From Ferruginibacter lapsinanis (GTDB lineage Bacteria; Bacteroidota; Bacteroidia; Chitinophagales; Chitinophagaceae), in contig NZ_CP086063.1 in the NCBI RefSeq assembly GCF_020783315.1, positions 186,001 to 250,000 on the forward strand: a stretch of DNA of 64,000 nt, given 5' to 3'. This document shows positions 55,908-63,490 of this stretch, piece after piece. The notes under the pieces are model-generated. The model ran no database searches and was not told where the DNA came from. It saw only the letters and a program-made list of their open reading frames with translations. Position numbers and translations under genes: made by a program. Each line of letters begins with the position of its first letter. Within the stretch, counting starts at the first letter, position 1.

Positions 55908-55915
55908 TAATTTTG
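55908..55915 (+). promoter_or_regulatory. -7 box of the 170-aa protein gene
   Basis: TAATTTTG, 4 nt before the ATG, overlapping the end of the CCG-domain gene. It suggests an additional start of transcription with a leaderless mRNA. Confidence 0.4.
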
Positions 55916-55919
55916 CACT

Positions 55920-56432
55920 ATGGACATCGATATTATTCAAGAGCACATACCTGCTGACTTCCACGACGCCTCTAAAGTATGGATCTATCAAAGCAGTCGT
56001 GTATTTTTTATGAGTGAAGCATTTCAGTTAGAAGAAATGTTTGAACAATTTGTTGCCAACTGGAAAAGCCATGGAGCTCCGGTAAAAGGATATGCCAATT
56101 TATTTTTCGGGCAGTTTATTGTGATCATGGCAGATGAAACAGCCACAACTGTTGGTGGATGCAGTACAGATAGTTCAGTAAGAATGATCAAAGAGATCGA
56201 ACAAAAATTTAATGTACAAATGTTCGACAGACAAATGCTGGCATTTATTATTAAAGAGAAAACACAACTGCTTCCATTATCACAATTGAATTATGCAGTA
56301 GAAAATAAATTCATTGATGGCGATACCTTGTATTTTAATAATACCGTACTTACTAAAAAAGACCTGCTGGAACAATGGATCATTCCTGTAAAAGATAGTT
56401 GGTTAGGAAAGAGGATCACATTACCAGTGTAA
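55920..56432 (+). CDS. Conserved 170-aa Bacteroidota protein
   Basis: A 170-aa soluble protein with the segments SKVWIYQSSRVFFMSEA, FVANWKSHGAPVKGYANLFFGQFIVIMADE, GGCSTDSSVRMIKEIEQKF and a final KDSWLGKR. This family is widespread in Bacteroidota and often carries the misleading label 'ABC transporter ATPase'; no P-loop, Q-loop or Walker B is present, so it is not an ATPase of that kind. A possible active site is the conserved Cys in GGCSTDSS. It lies 12 nt after the CCG-domain gene. Confidence 0.88.
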   Translation: MDIDIIQEHIPADFHDASKVWIYQSSRVFFMSEAFQLEEMFEQFVANWKSHGAPVKGYANLFFGQFIVIMADETATTVGGCSTDSSVRMIKEIEQKFNVQMFDRQMLAFIIKEKTQLLPLSQLNYAVENKFIDGDTLYFNNTVLTKKDLLEQWIIPVKDSWLGKRITLPV

Positions 56433-56441
56433 CATACTTTC

Positions 56442-57515
56442 TTATTTCTTATTCCGCTTAGCCCTTGCATACTGCACCGGCCATTCAATATTTTCATCCA
56501 GCTCAAGTGCTGCATGTAATGCAAAATACGGATCACGTAAATGCTCCCTTGCCATAAAAATAAAATCAGCCTGTTCCTGCTGTAATATTTCTTCTGCCTG
56601 TTGTGCATTGGTAATGATACCTACTGCACCGGTTAAAATGCCGGTCTGTTTTTTAATCGCTGCTGCCAGTTGTACCTGGTAACCCGGCCCAACGGGAATT
56701 TTAGCCAATGGAGATGTACCGCCGGATGAAGTATCTATCAGATCGATCCCTTTTTCTTTTAGTACCAGGGCCAATTGTACAGAGTCGTCAATTGTCCAGC
56801 CGCCCTCTACCCAATCGGTAGCAGAAATGCGAACGAATATTGGTAACTCAGCAGGCCACACGGTTTTTACAGCATCAATTATTTCCAATAAAAATTTTAT
56901 CCGGTTATCAAAGCTGCCACCATATCCATCTGTTCGTTGATTGCATAACGGAGATAAGAACTGATTGATCAGATAGCCATGCGCCGCATGTATCTCTACC
57001 AATTTAAATCCTGCTTTTAAAGAGCGTACTGCTGCATTTTTAAAATCATTTATCACCGAGGCTATTTCTGTTGCAGTTAATTCGTGCGGTATCATCTCTC
57101 CTTCTCTAAAAGGAATGGGTGATGCAGAAACTGTTTGCCAATGATTTTCTCCGGACAATATTTGTTTATCTCCTTCCCACGGTTTTTCTGTGCTTGCCTT
57201 CCGGCCTGCATGTGCCAATTGTATTCCGGCTACAGCTCCATGTTCATGAATGAAAGAAGTGATCTGGTGCAATTTTTCAATATGCTCATCTTTCCATATG
57301 CCCATATCTCCATAACTGATCCTGCCTTCGGGTGATACTGCTGTTGCTTCCTGCATGATCAATGCTGCGCCACCCACTGCACGGCTACCTAAATGCACCA
57401 GGTGCCAATCGCTGGCAAAGCCATCAACACTTGAATACTGACACATGGGTGAAACCACTATCCTGTTCTTAAACTCAACCGATTTGATCTTTAACGGAGT
57501 AAAAAGCAAACTCAT
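56442..57515 (-). CDS. Old yellow enzyme family NADH:flavin oxidoreductase (YqjM-like)
   Basis: A 357-aa flavoprotein, an ene-reductase of the YqjM/NamA class. It has the N-terminal FKNRIVVSPMCQYSSVDG with the FMN-site cysteine, HAAHGYLINQFLSPLCNQRT with the substrate-site histidines, and the GAVGIITNAQQAEEIL FMN-phosphate region. It reduces activated C=C bonds using NAD(P)H. It is the third gene of a leftward unit behind the HipA-like kinase and DUF3037 genes, 24 nt after the latter. Confidence 0.93.
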   Translation of the reverse strand: MSLLFTPLKIKSVEFKNRIVVSPMCQYSSVDGFASDWHLVHLGSRAVGGAALIMQEATAVSPEGRISYGDMGIWKDEHIEKLHQITSFIHEHGAVAGIQLAHAGRKASTEKPWEGDKQILSGENHWQTVSASPIPFREGEMIPHELTATEIASVINDFKNAAVRSLKAGFKLVEIHAAHGYLINQFLSPLCNQRTDGYGGSFDNRIKFLLEIIDAVKTVWPAELPIFVRISATDWVEGGWTIDDSVQLALVLKEKGIDLIDTSSGGTSPLAKIPVGPGYQVQLAAAIKKQTGILTGAVGIITNAQQAEEILQQEQADFIFMAREHLRDPYFALHAALELDENIEWPVQYARAKRNKK

Positions 57516-57539
57516 ACTTACGGATTTTAACTTGTTTAT

Positions 57540-57926
57540 TTATAACACCAATTGCTCAAATAATTTTTTCAGCACTTCGCCGGCATTGGTGCACAAGCCG
57601 GGATGAACTTTTGAGCTTTGCACCACAGTGCTACGGGTAGCAGTTAACCAGCGAAACCGTGAGGCCATATCCAATCTGCCGATGGGGCCCGATGAACTAC
57701 CGCCAACACATATACGTTGCAACGCATCCAGGTTGGCTTCTATTTCATGCAGGTCTAATTCGTCGCCGCAAAAAACCTGCAGGCGATGATGATTCACTCC
57801 TATCAGTGCATGTAAAAAATTCTCTTTAGCACAATACACAATTACCCCAACGTTCAGAAATTCTTCCCGCTCTACCCTTGGTACAATGCGTATTACCGCA
57901 TACTCAAATAAGTGCTTCTCGTGCAT
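57540..57926 (-). CDS. DUF3037 domain protein
   Basis: A 128-aa DUF3037-family protein. Conserved parts are FEYAVIRIVPRVEREEFLNV and a later RFRWLTATRSTVVQSS. Its function is unknown. The ORF starts inside the 3' end of the HipA-like kinase gene (23-nt overlap), so the two are coupled. The pairing of a HipA-like kinase with DUF3037 is recurrent across bacteria, supporting a shared role. Confidence 0.9.
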   Translation of the reverse strand: MHEKHLFEYAVIRIVPRVEREEFLNVGVIVYCAKENFLHALIGVNHHRLQVFCGDELDLHEIEANLDALQRICVGGSSSGPIGRLDMASRFRWLTATRSTVVQSSKVHPGLCTNAGEVLKKLFEQLVL

Positions 57927-58698
57927 GTTGTGCTTCTTTTACAAATATTTGACTATTGGCTAATCTTGTTTCTAAAAACTGGCTATACACCTGCCTGTGT
58001 TCTTCTGTAGATTGAAATGAGGTATCTGTTGCCAGCCATTCATCAGGTATCAGTCCAACGATCCTGCGTATATGCTCATTGGTCAACAACGAACGGAAAG
58101 TTGTATCAACAGTATCCAGCGCTGCTGCCTGTGGCAACAATACATGATCCTTTACCAATACAAAAGGCCGCAATGCTTTGTCTTGCCAATCATGTATGTT
58201 ATGATGAAAATACAAACAGGCACCGTGATCGATCAACCACAATTCTTTATGCCACCAAAGCATGTTTGTATTACGCACCGTACGATCCATATTCGTGAGC
58301 AGGCAATCCATCCAAACAATTTTGGAGGCCAGTAGCGGATCAACCACCGTTACTGCCGGATCAAATGTGATAGACCCCGAAAGATAATGCAGGCCCAGGT
58401 TAAGCCCTGTACTTGCTTTCAGCAGATCCTGTATTTCTTCATCCGGTTCTGTTCTGCCAAACGCACTATCTACATTGGCAAAAACTATTTCAGGAACTTT
58501 TAATCCTAACACTCTTGCTATTTCGCCACCGATCAATTCAGCGATCAGCGCTTTAACACCCTGCCCCGCTCCCCTGAATTTCAACACATACATAAAACTA
58601 TCATCCGCTTCTACAATTGCAGGCAACGACCCTCCCTCCCGTAAAGGAGTGATGTATCGGGTTACATTCACTAACCGTATTGTCGGCTGATCATTCAT
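57904..58698 (-). CDS. HipA-like kinase family protein
   Basis: A 264-aa protein of the small HipA-like (HipA_2) kinase family. The N-terminal lobe includes YVLKFRGAGQGVKALIAELI with the probable ATP-binding lysine; the catalytic region has WMDCLLTNMDRTVRNTNMLW with Asp and Asn residues in positions like those of HipA, followed by WLIDHGACLYFHH containing the metal-binding aspartate. It lacks an adjacent HipB-type antitoxin; its partner is DUF3037. It is the first gene of the kinase/DUF3037/OYE unit. Confidence 0.85.
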   Translation of the reverse strand: MNDQPTIRLVNVTRYITPLREGGSLPAIVEADDSFMYVLKFRGAGQGVKALIAELIGGEIARVLGLKVPEIVFANVDSAFGRTEPDEEIQDLLKASTGLNLGLHYLSGSITFDPAVTVVDPLLASKIVWMDCLLTNMDRTVRNTNMLWWHKELWLIDHGACLYFHHNIHDWQDKALRPFVLVKDHVLLPQAAALDTVDTTFRSLLTNEHIRRIVGLIPDEWLATDTSFQSTEEHRQVYSQFLETRLANSQIFVKEAQHAREALI

Positions 58699-59056
58699 AC
58701 TGCTAAGTTAATATTTTTAAGCATCGGCATTCAACATATCTCAGTAGCTGTTTGAAATTAAAACACAATATAGAATTACCGATGTTGAGTTTACAGTAGT
58801 ACAAAAGCTTAATCAGGGAACCAACCGACAAAGGGGCAGTAATCCTTTGTCGGCGGCTTTGGCGCCTGTCCCGATTATTTCGGGAGTTACTTTTTTTCCG
58901 CAAAAAAAGTAATAAGAGAGGCTCTGCAAATAAAATGATACACTAAATACAATATTCCGCTTTTTAGATATTATATTAAAAAATGTAACTTGTCTATCCC
59001 TTTCAGCACCCAACCCTTTCGCATTCATGTACAGTTCTTACATAAAACAATTATGT
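58699..59056. other. Intergenic region with a triple-hairpin element
   Basis: A 358-nt gap between the divergent kinase operon and the OmpA-like gene. The only clear structure is the run of three hairpins at 58825-58912, described separately. No coding frame is convincing. The rest is AT-rich and without visible promoter boxes. Confidence 0.6.
58825..58912. repeat. Three consecutive hairpins, probable dispersed intergenic element
   Basis: Hairpin 1: CCGACAAAGG (58825-58834) with CCTTTGTCGG (58844-58853). Hairpin 2: CCCGA (58870-58874) with TCGGG (58880-58884). Hairpin 3: TTACTTTTTTT (58887-58897) with AAAAAAAGTAA (58902-58912). Their dense packing resembles intergenic repeat elements seen in Bacteroidota; copy number in the genome is unknown. 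Confidence 0.65.
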
Positions 59057-59902
59057 ATGAAAAAAATATTCCTTCCTGCATTGTTACTGATCGCTCTGAC
59101 AAGTCATGCACAAAACAACCATTCATTTGCTGTACATTTTGACCTGGATAAATTCAATCTTACAACAGATGCCACTACAAGTCTTGATAGTTTTATTACT
59201 GTATATAAACCCGGCGCTACCATCAAACTCTACGGACACACCGATATTATGGCCAGCTACGAATACAATGATGCGCTTTCTTTAAAAAGAACTACTGCTG
59301 TAAAAAATTATTTAGTGAGCAAGGGTTTTACTGCTGCTAACATCATTGAAGAAAAAGGATTTGGTAAACGCAGACCGCTTAACAACAATCATGGTGAAAA
59401 AGAAATGTACCTCAACCGCCGGGTGGAGATCGTTGTTGACGAAGATGCCGTGAAGAATGAAGAACCGATACTGAACAATGAAACGGATAAGTCTTTAACG
59501 GCAAAGATCGCCGACACTGCAACCACCGCCGGCACCAATATCGTTTTACAGAACATGAGCTTTTATGGCGGCACACATAGTATCATGCCGCAATCGCTGC
59601 CTATCCTGATGGAGTTGGTGGAGATCATGAAAAAGAATCCTACGTTGGTGATACAGGTAGAAGGGCATATCTGTTGTCAAGATGGAGATGCCGATGGGTT
59701 TGATATTGGCACCCGTACCTACAACCTTTCTGAAAACAGGGCGAAGGAAATTTGCAAGTACCTGAATAAAAGTGGTATTGATGAGAAACGTTTATTCTTT
59801 AAGGGTTACGGTCACCAACAACCGCTTACTCCTTACCCGGAAAAAACAGAAGAGGAGAGAATTAATAATAGAAGGGTGGAGATAAAGATTGTGAGGAGAT
59901 GA
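59057..59902 (+). CDS. Exported protein with two OmpA-type domains
   Basis: A 281-aa protein with a signal peptide (MKKIFLPALLLIALTSHAQ). Two OmpA-like peptidoglycan-binding domains follow: the first (about 25-135) has KLYGHTDIMASYEYNDALS and ends in LNRRVEIVVD, the second (about 165-281) has VIQVEGHICCQDGDADGFD and ends in NNRRVEIKIV. The second has two Cys and an insertion after the EGH motif. No beta-barrel domain is present. It probably binds peptidoglycan in the periplasm. The ATG at 59057 is chosen because it gives the signal peptide. Confidence 0.9.
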   Translation: MKKIFLPALLLIALTSHAQNNHSFAVHFDLDKFNLTTDATTSLDSFITVYKPGATIKLYGHTDIMASYEYNDALSLKRTTAVKNYLVSKGFTAANIIEEKGFGKRRPLNNNHGEKEMYLNRRVEIVVDEDAVKNEEPILNNETDKSLTAKIADTATTAGTNIVLQNMSFYGGTHSIMPQSLPILMELVEIMKKNPTLVIQVEGHICCQDGDADGFDIGTRTYNLSENRAKEICKYLNKSGIDEKRLFFKGYGHQQPLTPYPEKTEEERINNRRVEIKIVRR

Positions 59903-60174
59903 TTTTTTTGTGTTTTTTAAATTTTGACTATAAGTTAAGGTGTTACCAAATGTAAAACTTATAAAGAGGCACGACTGTTAACAAAGGTTTTGATGGAAAG
60001 TTTTTTTAGGATGCAAGGAGGGGGTGGGTAGGAGTATAGAGAATATTACTATAAAAAACAATGCGTTTAGTTACTTTGGTGTATGTCGTCAAATCAAAGT
60101 GAACTTTCTCTTAGAGAGTGTTTCGTGATTTAAAGATACTTTTTATTTTTAGTTTTATAGTGTACAGATTAAAA

Positions 60175-61149
60175 TTAAGATGCTATTTTTTGTCTTAAAT
60201 AATTTTGCCTTCTTCTTTGAAGCGTTAGCATTTTTATTCTTTGCCTGTATTTAAAAATCTCTTCTTGCCTTCCGTAATAAACATCTGCCGGTGTGACATT
60301 CCCAAGAGACTCATGATAGCGTTCATGATTATAGTAGTGTACAAAAGCCGTTAATGATGCTTCCAGTTCTTCAGGGCAGTAGTAATTATCCAACTTAACA
60401 ACGTTTTTCATTGACCGATGATAACGTTCAATTTTCCCTTGTGTTTGCGGATGATTGGGCCTGCCATGTAAAAGTTTCATTTTCTTGTTTTGTAAAAAGA
60501 TTTTGAGTTCTGATGCGATATAGCAAGCTCCATTGTCCGATAATAACTTTGGCCTGAACTCATTTGGCAACTCTGAAGCCTCCAGGGCTCTATTAACTGT
60601 TCGTTGTACATCCTCTGTTTTCATTGTCTTACAGAGTTCCCAATGAACAATAAAACGGCTGTAATCATCCAGTACTGTACTCAGATAATACCATCCCCAT
60701 CCCAATATCTTGAAGTAAGTAAAATCTGTTTGCCACATTTCATGAACAAAGCAGGTCTTTTGACTAAATTCATTTCCTGCTGCTAACAAAATATGTGAAG
60801 GGCTGGTGATTAACCCTTTGGCCTTCAAAATCCGGTACACGCTGGATTCTGATATGAATATTCCTTTTACATCACTGAGTTTACAGGATAATTCTCTGGG
60901 TGATAACTCGGCATATTCCAGCGCAATCTCCACTACAAGATTCTTTTCAGACTGTGGTATCGTATTCCAGCGTTGCCGGGTAGCACGTTTTGATTCAAGG
61001 CCATTAGCACCCTTATCCAAATAAGCTTTGTACCAATTGTAAAACGTACTCTTGTTGATCCCCAACTGTACCAAAGTTCTGTTTACTCCCAGTTCTGAAC
61101 GTTCAACCAATTGAATGATTTCCTCCTTTTCTGCTACTGATAATCTCAT
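60175..61149 (-). CDS. IS3-family transposase, orfB part
   Basis: A 324-aa integrase-fold (rve) transposase. Its N-terminus has a helix-turn-helix (about residues 5-50, LGINKSTFYNWYKAYL), then the catalytic core with D142 (QTDFTY), D205 (SDNGAC) and E241 (GKIERYHRS), giving the exact DD(35)E spacing. The reading frame upstream is open to the slippery site, so it is probably made as an OrfAB fusion. The ORF ends 95 nt from the left IS end. The catalytic residues are intact. Confidence 0.94.
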   Translation of the reverse strand: MRLSVAEKEEIIQLVERSELGVNRTLVQLGINKSTFYNWYKAYLDKGANGLESKRATRQRWNTIPQSEKNLVVEIALEYAELSPRELSCKLSDVKGIFISESSVYRILKAKGLITSPSHILLAAGNEFSQKTCFVHEMWQTDFTYFKILGWGWYYLSTVLDDYSRFIVHWELCKTMKTEDVQRTVNRALEASELPNEFRPKLLSDNGACYIASELKIFLQNKKMKLLHGRPNHPQTQGKIERYHRSMKNVVKLDNYYCPEELEASLTAFVHYYNHERYHESLGNVTPADVYYGRQEEIFKYRQRIKMLTLQRRRQNYLRQKIAS

Positions 61150-61169
61150 ACGACGTTGATATTTTTCGC

Positions 61170-61523
61170 TTACTCCAAGATGGTTAAGCTTTTTTTTACA
61201 ATGTCATAGCGGAGCATCAGATCAGCTACCATTTCTTTTAACCTTTGATTCTCTTTACGTAGTTCAGTTACTTCGTCACTAGTAGCTTCACGAGTAGTAT
61301 CACCATTAAGGCGTTTCTTACCTGCTTCCATGAACTCTTTATTCCATTTGTAAAACAATGCCTGGTTAATCCCATGTTTACGACATATCTCTGCGGTAGA
61401 GCTTTCACCTCGTAGTGCTTCCATAACTATAAGGATCTTTTGTTCGGAGGTGAACAATCGCCTAGTCCTGCGACGGATGTCTTTAATGAAGTTTTCTGTG
61501 GACTGTTTTTGTTTCTTTTCCAT
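61170..61523 (-). CDS. IS3-family transposase, orfA part
   Basis: A 117-aa protein with a basic N-terminus, a helix-turn-helix (about residues 25-65, STAEICRKHGINQALFYKWN) and a C-terminal leucine-zipper-like coiled coil (TELRKENQRLKEMVADL). It binds the inverted repeats and, when slippage occurs at the A8 run near its 3' end, is extended into orfB. Stop TAA follows ILE. Confidence 0.92.
   Translation of the reverse strand: MEKKQKQSTENFIKDIRRRTRRLFTSEQKILIVMEALRGESSTAEICRKHGINQALFYKWNKEFMEAGKKRLNGDTTREATSDEVTELRKENQRLKEMVADLMLRYDIVKKSLTILE
61189..61197 (-). promoter_or_regulatory. -1 ribosomal frameshift slippery site (A8 G)
   Basis: The minus strand reads eight A then G, containing the heptamer A AAA AAG. 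OrfA reads GTA AAA AAA AGC; slipping back one base gives AAG CTT and enters the frame that is open through to orfB without a stop. This is the typical IS3 arrangement. Confidence 0.8.
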
Positions 61524-61621
61524 GTTATTCTATTTTAATGATGAACAATGGAAATACTCTCTAAAATTAACTTATTTTTAGTCCAGTTTTAGCTGACGAT
61601 TTACACATTCTTAAAATCCCT

Positions 61622-61918
61622 TCATTCTATCAAATTTAAATCATTAATGATTTTCCAAATCCTTTCTTTCACACTGGCTCCTACATTCTTTGCAGGTTTG
61701 AATCCATCAATAAATTCAATGCCATTTTCATGAAGTACTGAAGAAATATTTTGCCATCTGTATTCAATGCTCTTATGTGAACGTCTGGGTAAACTCTTCT
61801 GCAATTGTCGATTTACCTCTGCCTTAACATAAGGTGTCTTATCTTCTTCATACTGGATCATTTTGAAATAAGCCCGAATAGCTTTTTCTAGTTCAGCATC
61901 TGTCCACAAGTCAACCAT
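61622..61918 (-). CDS. Small protein like the N-terminal domain of some HNH/restriction endonucleases
   Basis: A 98-aa soluble protein. WTDAELEKAIRAYFKMIQYE, SHKSIEYRWQNISSVLHENG and FIDGFKPAKNVGASVKERIW recall a domain I know as an N-terminal module in front of HNH or restriction nuclease domains. Here it ends with its own stop only 17 nt from the right end of the IS element, with no nuclease part. It may be a true stand-alone protein or the remainder of a larger gene. It has no signal peptide. The ATG is unambiguous. Confidence 0.7.
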   Translation of the reverse strand: MVDLWTDAELEKAIRAYFKMIQYEEDKTPYVKAEVNRQLQKSLPRRSHKSIEYRWQNISSVLHENGIEFIDGFKPAKNVGASVKERIWKIINDLNLIE

Positions 61919-62098
61919 ATTCTTTAAATTAGGGTTTATAAGCTAATATAAATTCTTTTTGCTAATAACCCAATTAAATATATATCCTTTATCAGTCGTC
62001 ACACAAACAACTTACATTTTTCCCCTTCCCCATGCAACCCTTCCCCCCTCCTCCTCGTCATAATTAGAAAATATTTTTAACCAAAAAAATTTTCAATT

Positions 62099-62833
62099 AT
62101 GCCTTCACGTTCCGAAACTGGTCACGCCAAAAATGTAGAAAACTTCGCAGATTTGATTGCATACGTAACAAGCTATGGCGATACGTACAATCCATCAAAA
62201 GAAGTACTAACGGTAGCAAACCTCAACATTCTGTTAGCAAATGCAAAAGCAGAAATGAGCAACGTCAAAACCAACGAAACAAATTTCAACAACGCCACCA
62301 ATGCACGAATGGCCGAATTCAAAACACTAAAGCCATTAAGCACACAGATCATAAACTCGCTGGCAGCCACAGATGCAACTGAACAAACGGTAAAAAACGC
62401 AAAAACTATCAACCGTAAAATTCAGGGACAAAGAACACCCAAAAAAGAAACACCCCCACAAACCGAAGAAACAAAAAACAAAGAGCCCAAATCCGCATCC
62501 GCAAGCCAACAGAGTTATGATTTATTAATAGATCATTTCGATAAACTCATAAAATTGATTGAAGTAGAGCCACAATACAATCCAAATGAAATAAATTTAC
62601 AAGCCCCTTCTCTCAAGAAAAAGATTACACAATTAAAAGCAACCAACAAAGCAGTAAGTGATAGCACTACAGCATATACCAACAGCATCATCACAAGAAA
62701 TAAAGTATTATATAGTGAAAAATCAGGCTTAGTCGATACAGCCGCCAGCGTAAAAAAATATGTTTTGTCCATCTACAATGCTTCAAGCCCCGAATACAAA
62801 CAAATAAAAAAGATCGCTTTCAAAAGCCGTTAG
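62099..62833 (+). CDS. Unrecognised helical protein
   Basis: A 244-aa hydrophilic protein without cysteine, signal peptide or membrane helix. Two helical regions (about 15-110 and 140-244) flank a charged, disordered Lys/Glu/Pro/Thr-rich linker (about 110-140). The second half ends in KKIAFKSR. Composition (Asn, Thr, Ala, Lys rich) differs a little from housekeeping neighbours. Similar-looking hypothetical proteins exist in Bacteroidota, but I cannot assign a family. It is followed by a terminator. Confidence 0.7.
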   Translation: MPSRSETGHAKNVENFADLIAYVTSYGDTYNPSKEVLTVANLNILLANAKAEMSNVKTNETNFNNATNARMAEFKTLKPLSTQIINSLAATDATEQTVKNAKTINRKIQGQRTPKKETPPQTEETKNKEPKSASASQQSYDLLIDHFDKLIKLIEVEPQYNPNEINLQAPSLKKKITQLKATNKAVSDSTTAYTNSIITRNKVLYSEKSGLVDTAASVKKYVLSIYNASSPEYKQIKKIAFKSR

Positions 62834-62864
62834 GAAAAATAACAATCGCTTCCCAACAATTACC

Positions 62865-62890
62865 AACTCCCGCTCTGCAGGGAGTTTTTT
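62865..62890 (+). terminator. Rho-independent terminator after the 244-aa gene
   Basis: AACTCCC (62865-62871) pairs with GGGAGTT (62880-62886), followed by T residues to 62890. Confidence 0.85.
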
Positions 62891-62909
62891 ATTTCCATCT
62901 CTTTATATT

Positions 62910-63143
62910 CTCCTCACGTCCACTTCAATGTTTACGCCGTCTTTATCAAAATTCCTGACGTCTACTTAAATGCTCCTGACGTCCTTAACTAATCTCTTAT
63001 AGTCTCTCTCAATGTTCCTGTCGTCTTTAACAAATCTCCTGCAGTCCACTTCAATATTACAGCCGTCTTTAACAAAACTCTCGCCATCTACTTCAATGTT
63101 CTTAACGTCTTTAAAAAATCTCCTGCCGTCTACTATAATACGC
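62910..63143. repeat. 42-bp tandem repeat array of exact period
   Basis: Five full units and one partial unit start at 62910, 62952, 62994, 63036, 63078 and 63120. Every full unit is exactly 42 bp, with substitutions but no indels. Each unit is two related 21-bp halves (about CTCCTGCCGTCTACTTCAAT G and TTCCTGCCGTCTTTAACAAA T). On the minus strand one frame reads a 14-residue repeat (VDGRRFVKDGRNIE-like) with a single TAA in the second unit. Confidence 0.9.
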
Positions 63144-63391
63144 TTACCGGATGCCTAAAATGAAAACCAGTAACAAGCTAAAGACGTACAATAGAATTCC
63201 AATGCACAATTCACATCTATAAATGAAAGACTGTATTTTCTACCTTGACATTTTTTTGTGGAATTTGTTATTACGAATAATATGATACTTCTATTCCGTT
63301 TGCAATTTTTTTATTGAAGGGTGAACAATGATTGGGTTTTACACCACATACATATTCCACATTGTTATTTATTGTGAACACATCGATGATG

Positions 63392-63418
63392 TAGGGGCAT
63401 CCCTTGTGGGTGCCCCTA
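63392..63418. repeat. REP-like palindrome, copy 1
   Basis: TAGGGGCATCCC pairs with GGGTGCCCCTA around CTTGT or similar; nearly perfect. It is a partner of the palindrome at 63462. Confidence 0.75.
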
Positions 63419-63461
63419 TTTCTATTTCGGAATGGGAATGATGGGGGTGGTTACAGGGGCG

Positions 63462-63486
63462 AGGGGCACCCCTTGTGGGTGCCCCT
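63462..63486. repeat. REP-like palindrome, copy 2
   Basis: AGGGGCACCC pairs with GGGTGCCCCT around CTTGT. The sequence is almost identical to copy 1, 70 bp away. It ends 4 nt before the surface-protein stop codon and may protect that transcript's 3' end. Confidence 0.8.
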
Positions 63487-63490
63487 ACCA

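Larger units (their letters stand above)
60080..61605 (-). mobile_element. Complete IS3-family insertion sequence
   Basis: About 1526 bp. Imperfect terminal inverted repeats begin TGTATGTCGTCA at 60080 and, on the other strand, TGTAAATCGTCA at 61605, with a second block TTAGAGAGT(G/A)TTTC further in. The element encodes orfA and orfB with a -1 slippage signal between them. Target site duplications are not obvious, so the boundaries are approximate by a few bases. IS3 assignment rests on the two-ORF layout, the DD(35)E transposase and the slippery A8. Confidence 0.85.
62834..63490. other. Long gene-poor region: terminator, 42-bp repeats, palindromes
   Basis: A 657-nt region without a convincing gene. 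It holds a terminator (62865-62890), a 42-bp tandem array (62910-63143) and two REP-like palindromes (63392-63486). The stretch 63144-63391 shows nothing recognisable. Confidence 0.7.

Noticed and set aside
55920-56432. ABC transporter ATPase
   Set aside because: No Walker A, Walker B or signature motif is present; the common label of this family is misleading.
58813-59028. 71-aa ORF on the minus strand in the kinase-OmpA gap
   Set aside because: It runs through the triple-hairpin element and has no family signal; better explained as repeat DNA.
61622-61918. IS insertion directly into this gene
   Set aside because: The gene has its own stop 17 nt before the IS end, so the IS did not cut the frame seen here; upstream loss of a longer gene remains possible.
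62910-63143. CRISPR array
   Set aside because: The repeat is contiguous, without spacers, and its halves are related; no cas gene is near.
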